This document shows positions 10,896 through 17,593 of a stretch of 64,000 nt of DNA, piece by piece. The translations under genes were made by a program, and so were the position numbers. Source of the stretch: an uncultured Clostridia bacterium (lineage in GTDB: Bacteria > Bacillota > Clostridia > Christensenellales > Borkfalkiaceae); contig CAKQQY010000005.1 of assembly GCA_934271245.1 (NCBI GenBank), positions 1-64,000 of the forward strand. Reading direction: 5' to 3'. Numbering within the stretch: position 1 is the first letter of the stretch; each line of letters opens with the position of its first letter. Below the pieces are notes generated by a model. That model ran no database searches. It saw only the letters and a program-made list of their open reading frames with translations, and had not been told where the DNA came from.

Positions 10896-11758
10896 TTTTC
10901 GCCCCTTTTCGTATCGAGATACCCTTCGAGATTATCTTTATCGCTTACGGTAACCTTATTTAAGTTACATTTATTCATAATTTCGCATAAAAGCGCCACG
11001 CCGCTCGCTATAACTTCGGCGCGTTCGGGTTGTAACCCTTTAAGTTTTTTGCGTTCTTCCACGCTCAAAGAAAACAATTTATCCCTTAAAGTTTCGGCTT
11101 TCTCTTTTTCTATAACGAAGCCGTCTACAACCTTTCGGTCGAACTTTTCAAGTTCTAAAATCATAGCGGCAACGGTGGTAATCGTGCCGCCGACCCCGTA
11201 AAAGTCGGTTTCGGGAATATCGCCGTATTCTTCTACCTTTTTGCGGCAGTAAGAAATATTTTCTTCCCTGTCTTGTCCGCAAACGGTTTCCACTTTAACG
11301 CACCCTATCGGCAGACTATAAGCGTACTCCTTTTTACCGTTTTTATAAACGGCTATCTCGGAACTTGCGCCGCCTATATCTATAATTCCGCCGTCGCTTC
11401 CGCCAAGAACTCCCCTTGCGCCGATTTCCGCTTCTTTTTCGCCGGAAATAACGTCTACTTTTACGCCCGACTTATCGAAAATTTTTCGTGTGAAAACGTC
11501 GCCGTTTTCGGCTTGCCTTACCGCCGCCGTTGCGAACACGAAAATTTCGTCCGCGCCGAACTCTTTCGCCTTTCCGATAAAAAACAGAACGGCGTCCGCC
11601 GTCCTTTCCATAGCGTTCTCGGTAAGGCGCGAATTTTTGCCTATCCCTTCCGCGAGTTTTGTTATTTTAACGTATTTTTCGGTATAATCGCCAAAGACCG
11701 TCATCAATCTGACGGAATTCGAACCCACGTCTATAACGCCGTATTTTTCAGTATCCAT
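10892..11758 (-). CDS. Ppx/GppA-family phosphatase
   Basis: 288 residues of the exopolyphosphatase/pppGpp phosphatase family (ASKHA fold). Visible motifs: the phosphate-1 loop YGVIDVGSNSVRL at the start, FATAAVRQAEN, the phosphate-2 loop GIIDIGGASSEIA, GVGGTITTVAA, and the end motif VTVSDKDNLEGYL. It is short, lacking the C-terminal HD-type domain of long Ppx, as is usual in Firmicutes. It hydrolyses polyphosphate or pppGpp; which one cannot be told. It follows divIC by 24 nt and overlaps the M50 gene by 4 nt. Confidence 0.9.
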   Translation of the reverse strand: MDTEKYGVIDVGSNSVRLMTVFGDYTEKYVKITKLAEGIGKNSRLTENAMERTADAVLFFIGKAKEFGADEIFVFATAAVRQAENGDVFTRKIFDKSGVKVDVISGEKEAEIGARGVLGGSDGGIIDIGGASSEIAVYKNGKKEYAYSLPIGCVKVETVCGQDREENISYCRKKVEEYGDIPETDFYGVGGTITTVAAMILELEKFDRKVVDGFVIEKEKAETLRDKLFSLSVEERKKLKGLQPERAEVIASGVALLCEIMNKCNLNKVTVSDKDNLEGYLDTKRGEK

Positions 11759-11782
11759 AGTCTTTCGTCGGTAGCGCCGTTT

Positions 11783-12070
11783 TTACTTATTGTCGTCGTT
11801 TTTATATATCTTGTCCCCGTCGAAGTAATAACCGAGTTGACGAGCGCGCATGACTATCCATTGATAAGCCGAGCGTTCTTCTATAACGTCGTCGCTGTGT
11901 TTGATGATTTCGTTATATTCGGTTATTTTACGTTCGAGTTCGGCAAGTTCTCTTTGCGAGTTTAAAATGGCGACGATCTGATAAACCATCACCGATAAAA
12001 GCACCGTCAAAAGCAATACCGCGCCTACCGTCAGCGCAACGACTACTCTTTTGAATTTACCTTCTTCCAC
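11783..12070 (-). CDS. divIC: Septum formation initiator protein (DivIC/FtsB-like)
   Basis: 95 residues starting with GTG, preceded by AGGAAG at a good distance inside the end of yabQ (28-nt overlap). One TM helix (about 9-32), then an amphipathic coiled coil (ILNSQRELAELERKITEYNEIIKH), then a C-terminal motif RARQLGYYFDGDKIY typical of DivIC. DivIC bridges FtsL and DivIB in the division septum complex. The order yabP-yabQ-divIC matches Bacillus subtilis, which supports the identity more than the sequence alone. Confidence 0.85.
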   Translation of the reverse strand: MEEGKFKRVVVALTVGAVLLLTVLLSVMVYQIVAILNSQRELAELERKITEYNEIIKHSDDVIEERSAYQWIVMRARQLGYYFDGDKIYKNDDNK

Positions 12071-12483
12071 CTGCCGTTCTTCCTTTTTGCCGCAATTATT
12101 GCGGTTTTTAACCGATTTTTAATGAAAACGAGCGTTTTTTTGATTTTTCCGCCGATTTTCCTATTAAAAATTCTTATTATATTGTACAACCTTTTAAACA
12201 ATTTTGCAAGTATAATATTAAAACTTTTTAAGTAGAGAAAAATTCCGAGAAAAACGCCGACGACCATATAAATTCTGAGCGACGGAAAGTTAAAAAAATA
12301 CGCCGCCGCCTGAAAAATAATAAACGCCGATATAAAGGCGAAAGTATCGGTTATAACGCCCAAGGCTTTTATTTTCAAACCGCTTTTAATCAAATCGGAA
12401 AAGGAAAAACAAACGCCGCCGACTGCCCCTATGGCGACGCAGGCGATAAAAACGAAAATCTGCCCTTCGGAAACGAACGTCAC
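12043..12483 (-). CDS. yabQ: YabQ-like spore cortex membrane protein
   Basis: 146 residues with about four TM helices in the first 90 residues and a basic, Lys/Arg-rich C-terminus. In Bacillus, YabQ sits in the outer forespore membrane and is needed for cortex formation. Sequence similarity in this family is low; the call depends on length, topology and the yabP-yabQ-divIC order. It overlaps yabP by 4 nt (ATGA). Confidence 0.78.
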   Translation of the reverse strand: MTFVSEGQIFVFIACVAIGAVGGVCFSFSDLIKSGLKIKALGVITDTFAFISAFIIFQAAAYFFNFPSLRIYMVVGVFLGIFLYLKSFNIILAKLFKRLYNIIRIFNRKIGGKIKKTLVFIKNRLKTAIIAAKRKNGRWKKVNSKE

Positions 12484-12740
12484 TTAAAAAGCCTTTTCAT
12501 TACGGGTTGTTTTTTCACGCCGTACTTTATTTCCGCAAAATCGCCGTCGGCGGTAAGATTTCCGTTGCTTTTATTGTAAGAAGTTATCTTTATCCCCTGC
12601 CCGCTTACGGTTACTTTGTCGCTTCCGACGGTGAGTTTAAGGTAGTTTTCCGAAAACCCGTCTACCGACGTCACTCCCGTCATAGAAAGTCTTTTTCTGC
12701 CTTCCAGCATAAGTTTGTCTATCCCTGCCGTTTCCGTCAT
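12480..12740 (-). CDS. yabP: Sporulation protein YabP
   Basis: 86 residues. The family pattern is visible: LEGRKRLSMTGVTSVDGFSENYLKLTVGSDKVTVSGQGI..., with GVTSVDGF and the short beta-rich body of YabP/YqfC proteins. YabP is made in the mother cell and needed for cortex synthesis with YabQ. First gene of the operon; AAAGGAGATAATT precedes the ATG. Upstream on the minus strand GCATATATTT could be a sporulation sigma -10, but no matching -35 is clear. Confidence 0.85.
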   Translation of the reverse strand: MTETAGIDKLMLEGRKRLSMTGVTSVDGFSENYLKLTVGSDKVTVSGQGIKITSYNKSNGNLTADGDFAEIKYGVKKQPVMKRLFK

Positions 12741-12795
12741 AATTATCTCCTTTTTTGTTTAAATATATGCCGCGGGAACGCAATTTAAAACAAAA

Positions 12796-12826
12796 TCCGC
12801 AAGGTTTCCCTTGCGGAAGTTTTTTA
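12796..12826. terminator. Terminator after the PTS-IIC-like gene
   Basis: TCCGCAAGG/CCTTGCGGA with a 4-nt loop; on the minus strand followed by TTTTGTTTT, on the plus strand by AGTTTTTTAT. It lies 26 nt past the stop of the permease gene. Confidence 0.75.
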
Positions 12827-12847
12827 TAACTCTTTTTATTCTGCCGA

Positions 12848-13954
12848 TTAGTCGGGCAACTTCTGGTCGCCGAACAAAATCACGTTCTTTTTTCTTAAAA
12901 ATTCCGAGATTAAAAGATTGAGTACAGCCGGCAATACTATCATCAGAAGTATTATTCCCGTAACGGTTAAAAATGATAGCGGCGTATTGTCGAACAAATC
13001 GATTATTCCGACGAGTCCGCTCGTCCCCATTCCGCCGCCCGAATAGCCGCATTTCAACCCGAAAACGCAGGTGGAAAGGGGTCCTAAAATCGCGCTCGAA
13101 ATAATTTCGGGGAGCATGATAACGGGTTTTTTCATAATGTTCGGAATTTGCAGCATAGAAGTGCCTATTCCTTGGGAAACGAGTCCGCCCCAACCGTTTT
13201 CGCGGAAAGAAGCGACGGCAAATCCTACCATATGGCAAGCGCAGCCTACCGTCGCCGCGCCGCCCGCGATAAGCATATAATCGGCGTTATCTCCGCCGGC
13301 TTCGATAACCGCTTTACTTACCGTTATCCATATCGCCGCGGAAGAAGTCGGCATGGTGAGAAGAATACCCATAACGACGGAAACTATGATTCCCATAAAG
13401 AAAGGAGTAATTCCCGTAGCCATGGCGATTAACGCGCCGAGTTGATTTATAAGCCATATAAAAGGATAAGCAACGTAAACGCCCGCAAACGAAAGCAAAA
13501 GCGAACCTAACGGAACCAACAAAATATCGAGTTTGGTTTTGCCGACGTATAACCCGACTATTTCCACGACGAGCATAGTGGCGACGTACGCGCCTATCGG
13601 ATTACCGGGAGCGCCGAGAGTAATTGCTGTAAAAATCTGTTCGCCCGCCATAAGTTTTTCGGCAAACGCGCCGACCATACCCGCAACCGCCGCCGAAAAA
13701 ACCAGCAACTTGTTTTTTCCGAGAGCGTAAGCGATTCCTACGCCTATCCCTGCCCCCATAAGCGACTTTGCTATGTTTGCGATAACCGTTAAAGTGTCGC
13801 CGAAATAGTTGCCGGAACCTATGATTTTAGTGGCTATCGTGCCGAGAATGGTGCCTGCTATAAGGGTTACGAAAAGCCCTTGCGCCATACCCGAGAACGC
13901 GGTAATGAAAAATCTTTTCGGAAGCGTTTTAAAGTACTCTTTTACCTTTTCCAT
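12848..13954 (-). CDS. PTS EIIC-type membrane permease (PTS_EIIC_2 family)
   Basis: 368 residues, very hydrophobic, about nine or ten TM helices. It begins with the family-typical FITAFSGMAQGLFVTLIAGTI and contains ALGPLSTCVFGLKCG-like and GLVGIIDLF segments. This is a stand-alone membrane subunit: no EIIA/EIIB domains or genes are visible, so it either borrows other PTS proteins or is a non-PTS transporter of this fold. Substrate unknown. Its ATG shares one nt with the stop of the upstream metallophosphoesterase gene (TAATG), so the pair is co-translated. Confidence 0.8.
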   Translation of the reverse strand: MEKVKEYFKTLPKRFFITAFSGMAQGLFVTLIAGTILGTIATKIIGSGNYFGDTLTVIANIAKSLMGAGIGVGIAYALGKNKLLVFSAAVAGMVGAFAEKLMAGEQIFTAITLGAPGNPIGAYVATMLVVEIVGLYVGKTKLDILLVPLGSLLLSFAGVYVAYPFIWLINQLGALIAMATGITPFFMGIIVSVVMGILLTMPTSSAAIWITVSKAVIEAGGDNADYMLIAGGAATVGCACHMVGFAVASFRENGWGGLVSQGIGTSMLQIPNIMKKPVIMLPEIISSAILGPLSTCVFGLKCGYSGGGMGTSGLVGIIDLFDNTPLSFLTVTGIILLMIVLPAVLNLLISEFLRKKNVILFGDQKLPD

Positions 13955-14652
13955 TATAATTTTATCTCCGTAAGTTTATTATCGACCAAATCGCACGAAG
14001 TAAGATAATATTTTATGCCGTTTTTAATAAGAAACTTGTCCGCTCTCACGTCTTTTCCGTGAAGATGCCCGTAAATTACCGAATCCACGCCGAATTCTTC
14101 GAAAATATCGGTATAAGCCGAACTTTCCCTTCTTACGTTAAAGGGCGGATAATGAATCATGGCGATAATTTTTTCGCCGTTTTCCGCAAGTTTTTTTGCC
14201 GAAGAGAGAGATAGTTTCAACCTTTCCGTTTCTCTTTTGTAAAGTTTCATATCCTGTTCGGTAAAGTCGGGCGCGCCCGGCACCGTCCAGCCGCGGGAAC
14301 CGCAAATCACCACGTCGCCGATTTTTACGCTGTCGTTTTGCAGGGCGTAAACGCTTTCGGGAAGAGAATCTCTCACCTTTCCTATGCCGCTCCACCAGTA
14401 ATCGTGGTTGCCTTTAATGATAATCTTTTTTCCTTTTAAAGCAGCGAAAGTGGAAATATCTTTTACGGCGTCGTCCATACTCATCGCCCAACTTATATCC
14501 CCCGCTATTAAAACGAGATCGTCGTCCGACACTTTGCTTTCCCAGTCGGCGTAAATTTTTTCGAGATACCCCACCCAGTTGCCGCCGAACACGTCCATAG
14601 GTTTGTTCGTGTTGGTAGAAATATGTAAATCGCTTATCGCAAATATTTTCAT
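13954..14652 (-). CDS. Calcineurin-like metallophosphoesterase
   Basis: 232 residues with all metal-binding motifs in order: SDLHIS at 7-12, GDISWA near 51, GNHDYWW near 80, a His in MIHYPPF near 167, and GHLHG near 195. The family hydrolyses phosphomono- or diesters with two metals; close relatives in Firmicutes are annotated as general phosphoesterases without a known substrate. No Shine-Dalgarno precedes the ATG, and the promoter at 14659-14687 places the transcription start on the start codon itself, so the mRNA is probably leaderless. Confidence 0.9.
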   Translation of the reverse strand: MKIFAISDLHISTNTNKPMDVFGGNWVGYLEKIYADWESKVSDDDLVLIAGDISWAMSMDDAVKDISTFAALKGKKIIIKGNHDYWWSGIGKVRDSLPESVYALQNDSVKIGDVVICGSRGWTVPGAPDFTEQDMKLYKRETERLKLSLSSAKKLAENGEKIIAMIHYPPFNVRRESSAYTDIFEEFGVDSVIYGHLHGKDVRADKFLIKNGIKYYLTSCDLVDNKLTEIKL

Positions 14653-14658
14653 ATAACG

Positions 14659-14687
14659 ATTTTAGCACATTTTATTTATTTTTACAA
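14659..14687 (-). promoter_or_regulatory. Promoter giving a leaderless metallophosphoesterase mRNA
   Basis: Minus strand: TTGTAA (14687-14682), 17 bp, extended -10 TGCTAAAAT (TAAAAT at 14664-14659). Seven nt further is position 14652, the A of the ATG. Confidence 0.65.
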
Positions 14688-14695
14688 ACAAAAAA

Positions 14696-14816
14696 ACGCA
14701 AGGATAACTCCTTGCGTAAAAAAACGAATTTTTTTATGCAATAATAAACCCTTGCGAAAAAAAAAGCGTATATTTTATGCAAGAATAATTTCTTGCGAAA
14801 AAAACGAATTTTTTAT
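14696..14816. repeat. Three tandem ~40-bp hairpin repeats
   Basis: Three diverged copies start at 14696, 14736 and 14777. Each has the form (A)CGCAAGGATAA...CTTGCG, then AAAAAAACGAATTTTTTT. The first copy is a perfect stem CGCAAGGA/TCCTTGCG type; the others have drifted. They lie between the conserved protein gene (minus) and the metallophosphoesterase promoter, so they probably act as stacked terminators. Confidence 0.7.
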
Positions 14817-14842
14817 ATCGCGTAAAGCGTTTCGCCGCGTTT

Positions 14843-15478
14843 TTACCGTTCGGGGTACACGGGCAGTTCGAAGAATCCGGCGCAAACTTCCTGAGTGTAG
14901 TCCTGACAGGGCGGAATAGCCGTATATCCGTAGGACGGAACGAGAAGTTCGACTTCCATAACGACTTTCATGATAATGGAAGCGCAGCAGTCGATAGTGA
15001 ACTGGTTAAGCCCCGTATACGTTCCTTGGGTGGAAACGAGCGAAACGACGGCTTCTACCGTGTACGGCATAATGGACGCCGACGGAATGTTTAAAATAAC
15101 GTCTTTAGTGACGGTTACCGTGGAAGTCGCAACGCCTTCTACCCCGTTTGCGTCTGTGTACGCCACCGAAACGGGAATAATAATATCCGCTTTGACTCTT
15201 GCCGCGCGTTCTCTTTCGGGGATAGGCTCTATAATAAGATTACTTATCGTACCTTCGGAAACGGTGCTTTTCGCGCTGATAAAGGTCAACGGATATGTAG
15301 GATTGCTCGGCGTTAAGTTGGTTATGTTAAGGACTATATCTGTGAGTTGCGTTTGTTGCATGCACGCGTCGAAAACTTTTTTAGCCTGCAAACAAACCTT
15401 CTCGCATAAACCGTTCAACGGGTTGCCGGTAATAGGCCCCGGACATTTATCCGATTGGAAATTACAGAAAAACGACAT
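14843..15478 (-). CDS. Conserved Cys-containing clostridial protein, possibly spore-surface
   Basis: 211 residues, no signal peptide and no TM. It begins with a Cys-bearing segment (CNFQSDKCPGP, GLCEKVCLQAKKVFDACMQQ). The beta-rich middle has two internal blocks of similar style (VTVTKDVILNIPSASIMPYTVEAVV), and the C-terminus reads PPCQDYTQEVCAGFFELPVYPE. Intracellular, Cys-rich, beta-rich proteins without export signals occur in clostridial spore coats, but I do not recognise a named family, so this role is only a suggestion. Strong AAGGAGAAAAAG ribosome-binding site; single-gene unit ending in the tandem hairpins. Confidence 0.7.
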   Translation of the reverse strand: MSFFCNFQSDKCPGPITGNPLNGLCEKVCLQAKKVFDACMQQTQLTDIVLNITNLTPSNPTYPLTFISAKSTVSEGTISNLIIEPIPERERAARVKADIIIPVSVAYTDANGVEGVATSTVTVTKDVILNIPSASIMPYTVEAVVSLVSTQGTYTGLNQFTIDCCASIIMKVVMEVELLVPSYGYTAIPPCQDYTQEVCAGFFELPVYPER

Positions 15479-15569
15479 CTTTTTTCTCCTTTTTATGCTT
15501 TTCTATAATAAATATATGCAAGTTCCGCCCCCGAATGATACAGATTCCGACAAAACCCATAAATTTGTA

Positions 15570-15598
15570 TTGCCATTTTATTTTCATAAGTGTATAAT
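15570..15598 (+). promoter_or_regulatory. Promoter of the SGNH esterase transcript
   Basis: TTGCCA (15570-15575), 17 bp, TATAAT (15593-15598). The start near 15605 leaves a leader of about 215 nt before the ATG at 15821. Confidence 0.75.
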
Positions 15599-15599
15599 A

Positions 15600-15820
15600 C
15601 AAGCGTTGAAGCGTTCTACGAACGCTTCGGGACTATCGTCCCCCGCGAATTTTTATCTTAAAAATTCGCACGCTATCTTGAAATTCGGCGCAAAAATGCC
15701 TGCAAATGCTATCGCGCTTGCGCATTTTCGCTTGAATTTTACAAATGCAGAGAGTTTGTTTTACAAACGACGCAGAACAACGAACAAACACCCGACGTCA
15801 CGCAATCCGGAGATAATAAA
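15600..15820 (+). promoter_or_regulatory. Highly structured 5' leader of unknown class
   Basis: Consecutive perfect hairpins: GAAGCGTT/AACGCTTC (15608-15628), GGGAC/GTCCC (15629-15642), GCGAATTTTT/AAAAATTCGC (about 15645-15670), then GCGCTTGCGC and GTTTG/CAAAC elements. There is no run of T after any of them in the correct place and no known riboswitch motif that I can find. It could be a cis-regulatory RNA, or a copy of a genomic hairpin repeat that landed between promoter and gene. Confidence 0.45.
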
Positions 15821-16618
15821 ATGGACGTATTGATTTTTATGGGTCAAAGCAACATGCAAGGCTCTACGGGAGAAAAATGCAACTTTTCCCCCGACGAAAA
15901 TATATACGAATACAAATATTTAACCGACAAACTCGAACCGTTAACTTCCCCCACGGGCGAAGACATGACGGACAGCGACGGAAACCTTCTTCTTGCCGCC
16001 GCCGCGCAGAAAAACGGCTCTATGCTTCCCTATTTTACGAAAGAGTATGCAAAGACACGCGGAAAAACCGTGGCGATTCATTCGGCGAAAGGCAACACTT
16101 CCATATCCGAATGGGAAAAGGGAACCGAAAGGTTTGCCGCCGCCGTAAAAAAGAACGTTGCGGGCATAAAAAAAGCCGCCGAAGCGGGCGTTATAAATAA
16201 AATTTACGTAATCTGGCTTCAAGGCGAATCGGACGCAATAAAAAACACTTCTCAAAAAGAATACGAAGAGCGGCTTATCGAACTTAAAAACGATTTTAAA
16301 AAAGAATTTTACTTCGATAAATTCTGCATTATAAAAACGGGATATTTCGCCGCTTACGCCGACTGGGATAAAAGGTCTTTCGAAGAGAAAAAGAAGTCGG
16401 ACGAAGCGATTATGGCGGCGCAGGAAGCGGTTACAAATATCGATTCGGACTTCGTTATATTAACCGACGTTACCGCCGAATTGTCGGTAAACCCCGTTTA
16501 TTTAAACCCCAAAGAATTCGGGCCGCACTATAACAACGCAGGATTAAAGATCATAGGCGAAGCCGCCGCGGAAAAACTTATCGGGATTTCGGAACTTACG
16601 GGCGGCAACCGACTTTAA
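15821..16618 (+). CDS. SGNH-type carbohydrate esterase (sialate O-acetylesterase family)
   Basis: 265 residues, cytoplasmic (no signal peptide). Block I is FMGQSNMQGS near residues 5-14 with the nucleophile Ser in GQSNM, the block around WLQGESDA holds the oxyanion Gly and Glu, and GPHYNNAGLKIIGEA near 235-250 supplies the catalytic His. These match the SASA/CE6-like esterases that remove acetyl groups from sugars such as sialic acid or xylan fragments. GGAGATAATAAA precedes the ATG. No sialic-acid or xylan genes lie nearby, so the natural substrate is open. Confidence 0.85.
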   Translation: MDVLIFMGQSNMQGSTGEKCNFSPDENIYEYKYLTDKLEPLTSPTGEDMTDSDGNLLLAAAAQKNGSMLPYFTKEYAKTRGKTVAIHSAKGNTSISEWEKGTERFAAAVKKNVAGIKKAAEAGVINKIYVIWLQGESDAIKNTSQKEYEERLIELKNDFKKEFYFDKFCIIKTGYFAAYADWDKRSFEEKKKSDEAIMAAQEAVTNIDSDFVILTDVTAELSVNPVYLNPKEFGPHYNNAGLKIIGEAAAEKLIGISELTGGNRL

Positions 16619-16693
16619 CCACGCGTGTAAACGATTAAAAAACGCGCAATAAATAAAAATATAAAAAAATTTATAGTACAAGGAGAAAAAACT

Positions 16694-17305
16694 ATGAATG
16701 AATTAAAAAAACAGTTTAAACTCGCAAAATGGGATAGTATTCTTATCTCTGCAATCGTAATCGCCGTCGGCGTTTTGTGTATCGCCATGCCCGACCGTTC
16801 GGCAGACGTTTTATGCGTCGTGTTCGGTTGCTCGCTTTTAGCGATAGGCATAACCGTATTCGTTAAATCGGTACTTTACGGCGGACTTTTCACTTCCACC
16901 GCGATTGTTTTATCTATATCGCTTACCGTAACCGGTATTTTCTGTCTTGTAAACCCCTACGTTATACAAAGCATTTTAACGGTACTCTTCGGATTGTTCA
17001 TTCTTCTCGATTCCGCGCAAGGTTTAGCAGACGGTATCGACTGCGCGAGAGCAGGCATTTCCGGTTGGGTTATTTTAGTTATAACTTCCGCCCTTACTAT
17101 GGTACTCGGAATTATAATTATGTTCTATACGACGTTTGAATCGGTTATGATTATCACGGGAATCGCTCTCATAGTCGAAGGCGTAAGAAGATTGGTTATA
17201 ACCCTTACGTTCTCGGCAAAAGTAAACAAAGCGAAAAAGCAACTCGGCAAAATGGTAAACGAAATTTACGAAGAACCGCTTAATGACAACGAAGAAAACA
17301 AATAA
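16694..17305 (+). CDS. HdeD-family (DUF308) membrane protein
   Basis: 203 residues with six TM helices arranged as three pairs, the pattern of HdeD/DUF308 proteins: WDSILISAIVIAVGVLCIAMP, a Gly in each second helix, and a hydrophilic C-terminal tail of about 30 residues ending NEENK. Function in Firmicutes unknown (HdeD of E. coli is linked to acid stress). AAGGAG lies eight nt before the ATG; it ends at a strong terminator. It may be co-transcribed with the esterase 75 nt upstream. Confidence 0.8.
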   Translation: MNELKKQFKLAKWDSILISAIVIAVGVLCIAMPDRSADVLCVVFGCSLLAIGITVFVKSVLYGGLFTSTAIVLSISLTVTGIFCLVNPYVIQSILTVLFGLFILLDSAQGLADGIDCARAGISGWVILVITSALTMVLGIIIMFYTTFESVMIITGIALIVEGVRRLVITLTFSAKVNKAKKQLGKMVNEIYEEPLNDNEENK

Positions 17306-17370
17306 CGAACGCGAATCGTTTACAAACTCTTTACTTCAAAAAAACATTTAAAAGAGCGTTTTTACTACTT

Positions 17371-17384
17371 GGCGAACGTTCGCC
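17371..17384. repeat. 14-bp perfect palindrome
   Basis: GGCGAACGTTCGCC lies between the HdeD stop and its terminator. It could be a protein-binding site or chance; nothing else supports a role. Confidence 0.25.
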
Positions 17385-17422
17385 GTTACGATTAAACGTC
17401 TTTCTTTAATTACAATTACAAC

Positions 17423-17462
17423 AAACCCGCCTGCAAGTTTTATGCTTGCAGGCGGGTTTTTA
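17423..17462 (+). terminator. Terminator after the HdeD gene
   Basis: AAACCCGCCTGCAAG and CTTGCAGGCGGGTTT form a 15-bp stem followed by TTT. Confidence 0.85.
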
Positions 17463-17554
17463 TAAAATAAAATTTTTCCCCTTTATACCTTTACCCCGCT
17501 AAAAACCGTTCTCCCGACCCGAAAGGCGTTTCCCCCGGATAAAAAGGCATAAAA

Positions 17555-17581
17555 TACCGCCCCGAGAATTTCGGGGCGGTA
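17555..17581 (-). terminator. Terminator of hydC-hydB-hydA
   Basis: TACCGCCCCGA/TCGGGGCGGTA stem 13 nt past the hydA stop, followed on the minus strand by TTTTATG. Confidence 0.85.
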
Positions 17582-17593
17582 GTATCGAAAGGT

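Noticed and set aside
11711..11740. tRNA T-loop-like sequence (GGTTCGAATTCC)
   Set aside because: It is codons of the ppx/gppA phosphate loop (DVGSNSVRL) and has no acceptor, D or anticodon arm around it.
14970..15833. Long plus-strand reading frame overlapping the conserved protein and the structured leader
   Set aside because: It runs antisense to a well-supported gene (minus) and through hairpins; no start signal; its last part is translated leader sequence.
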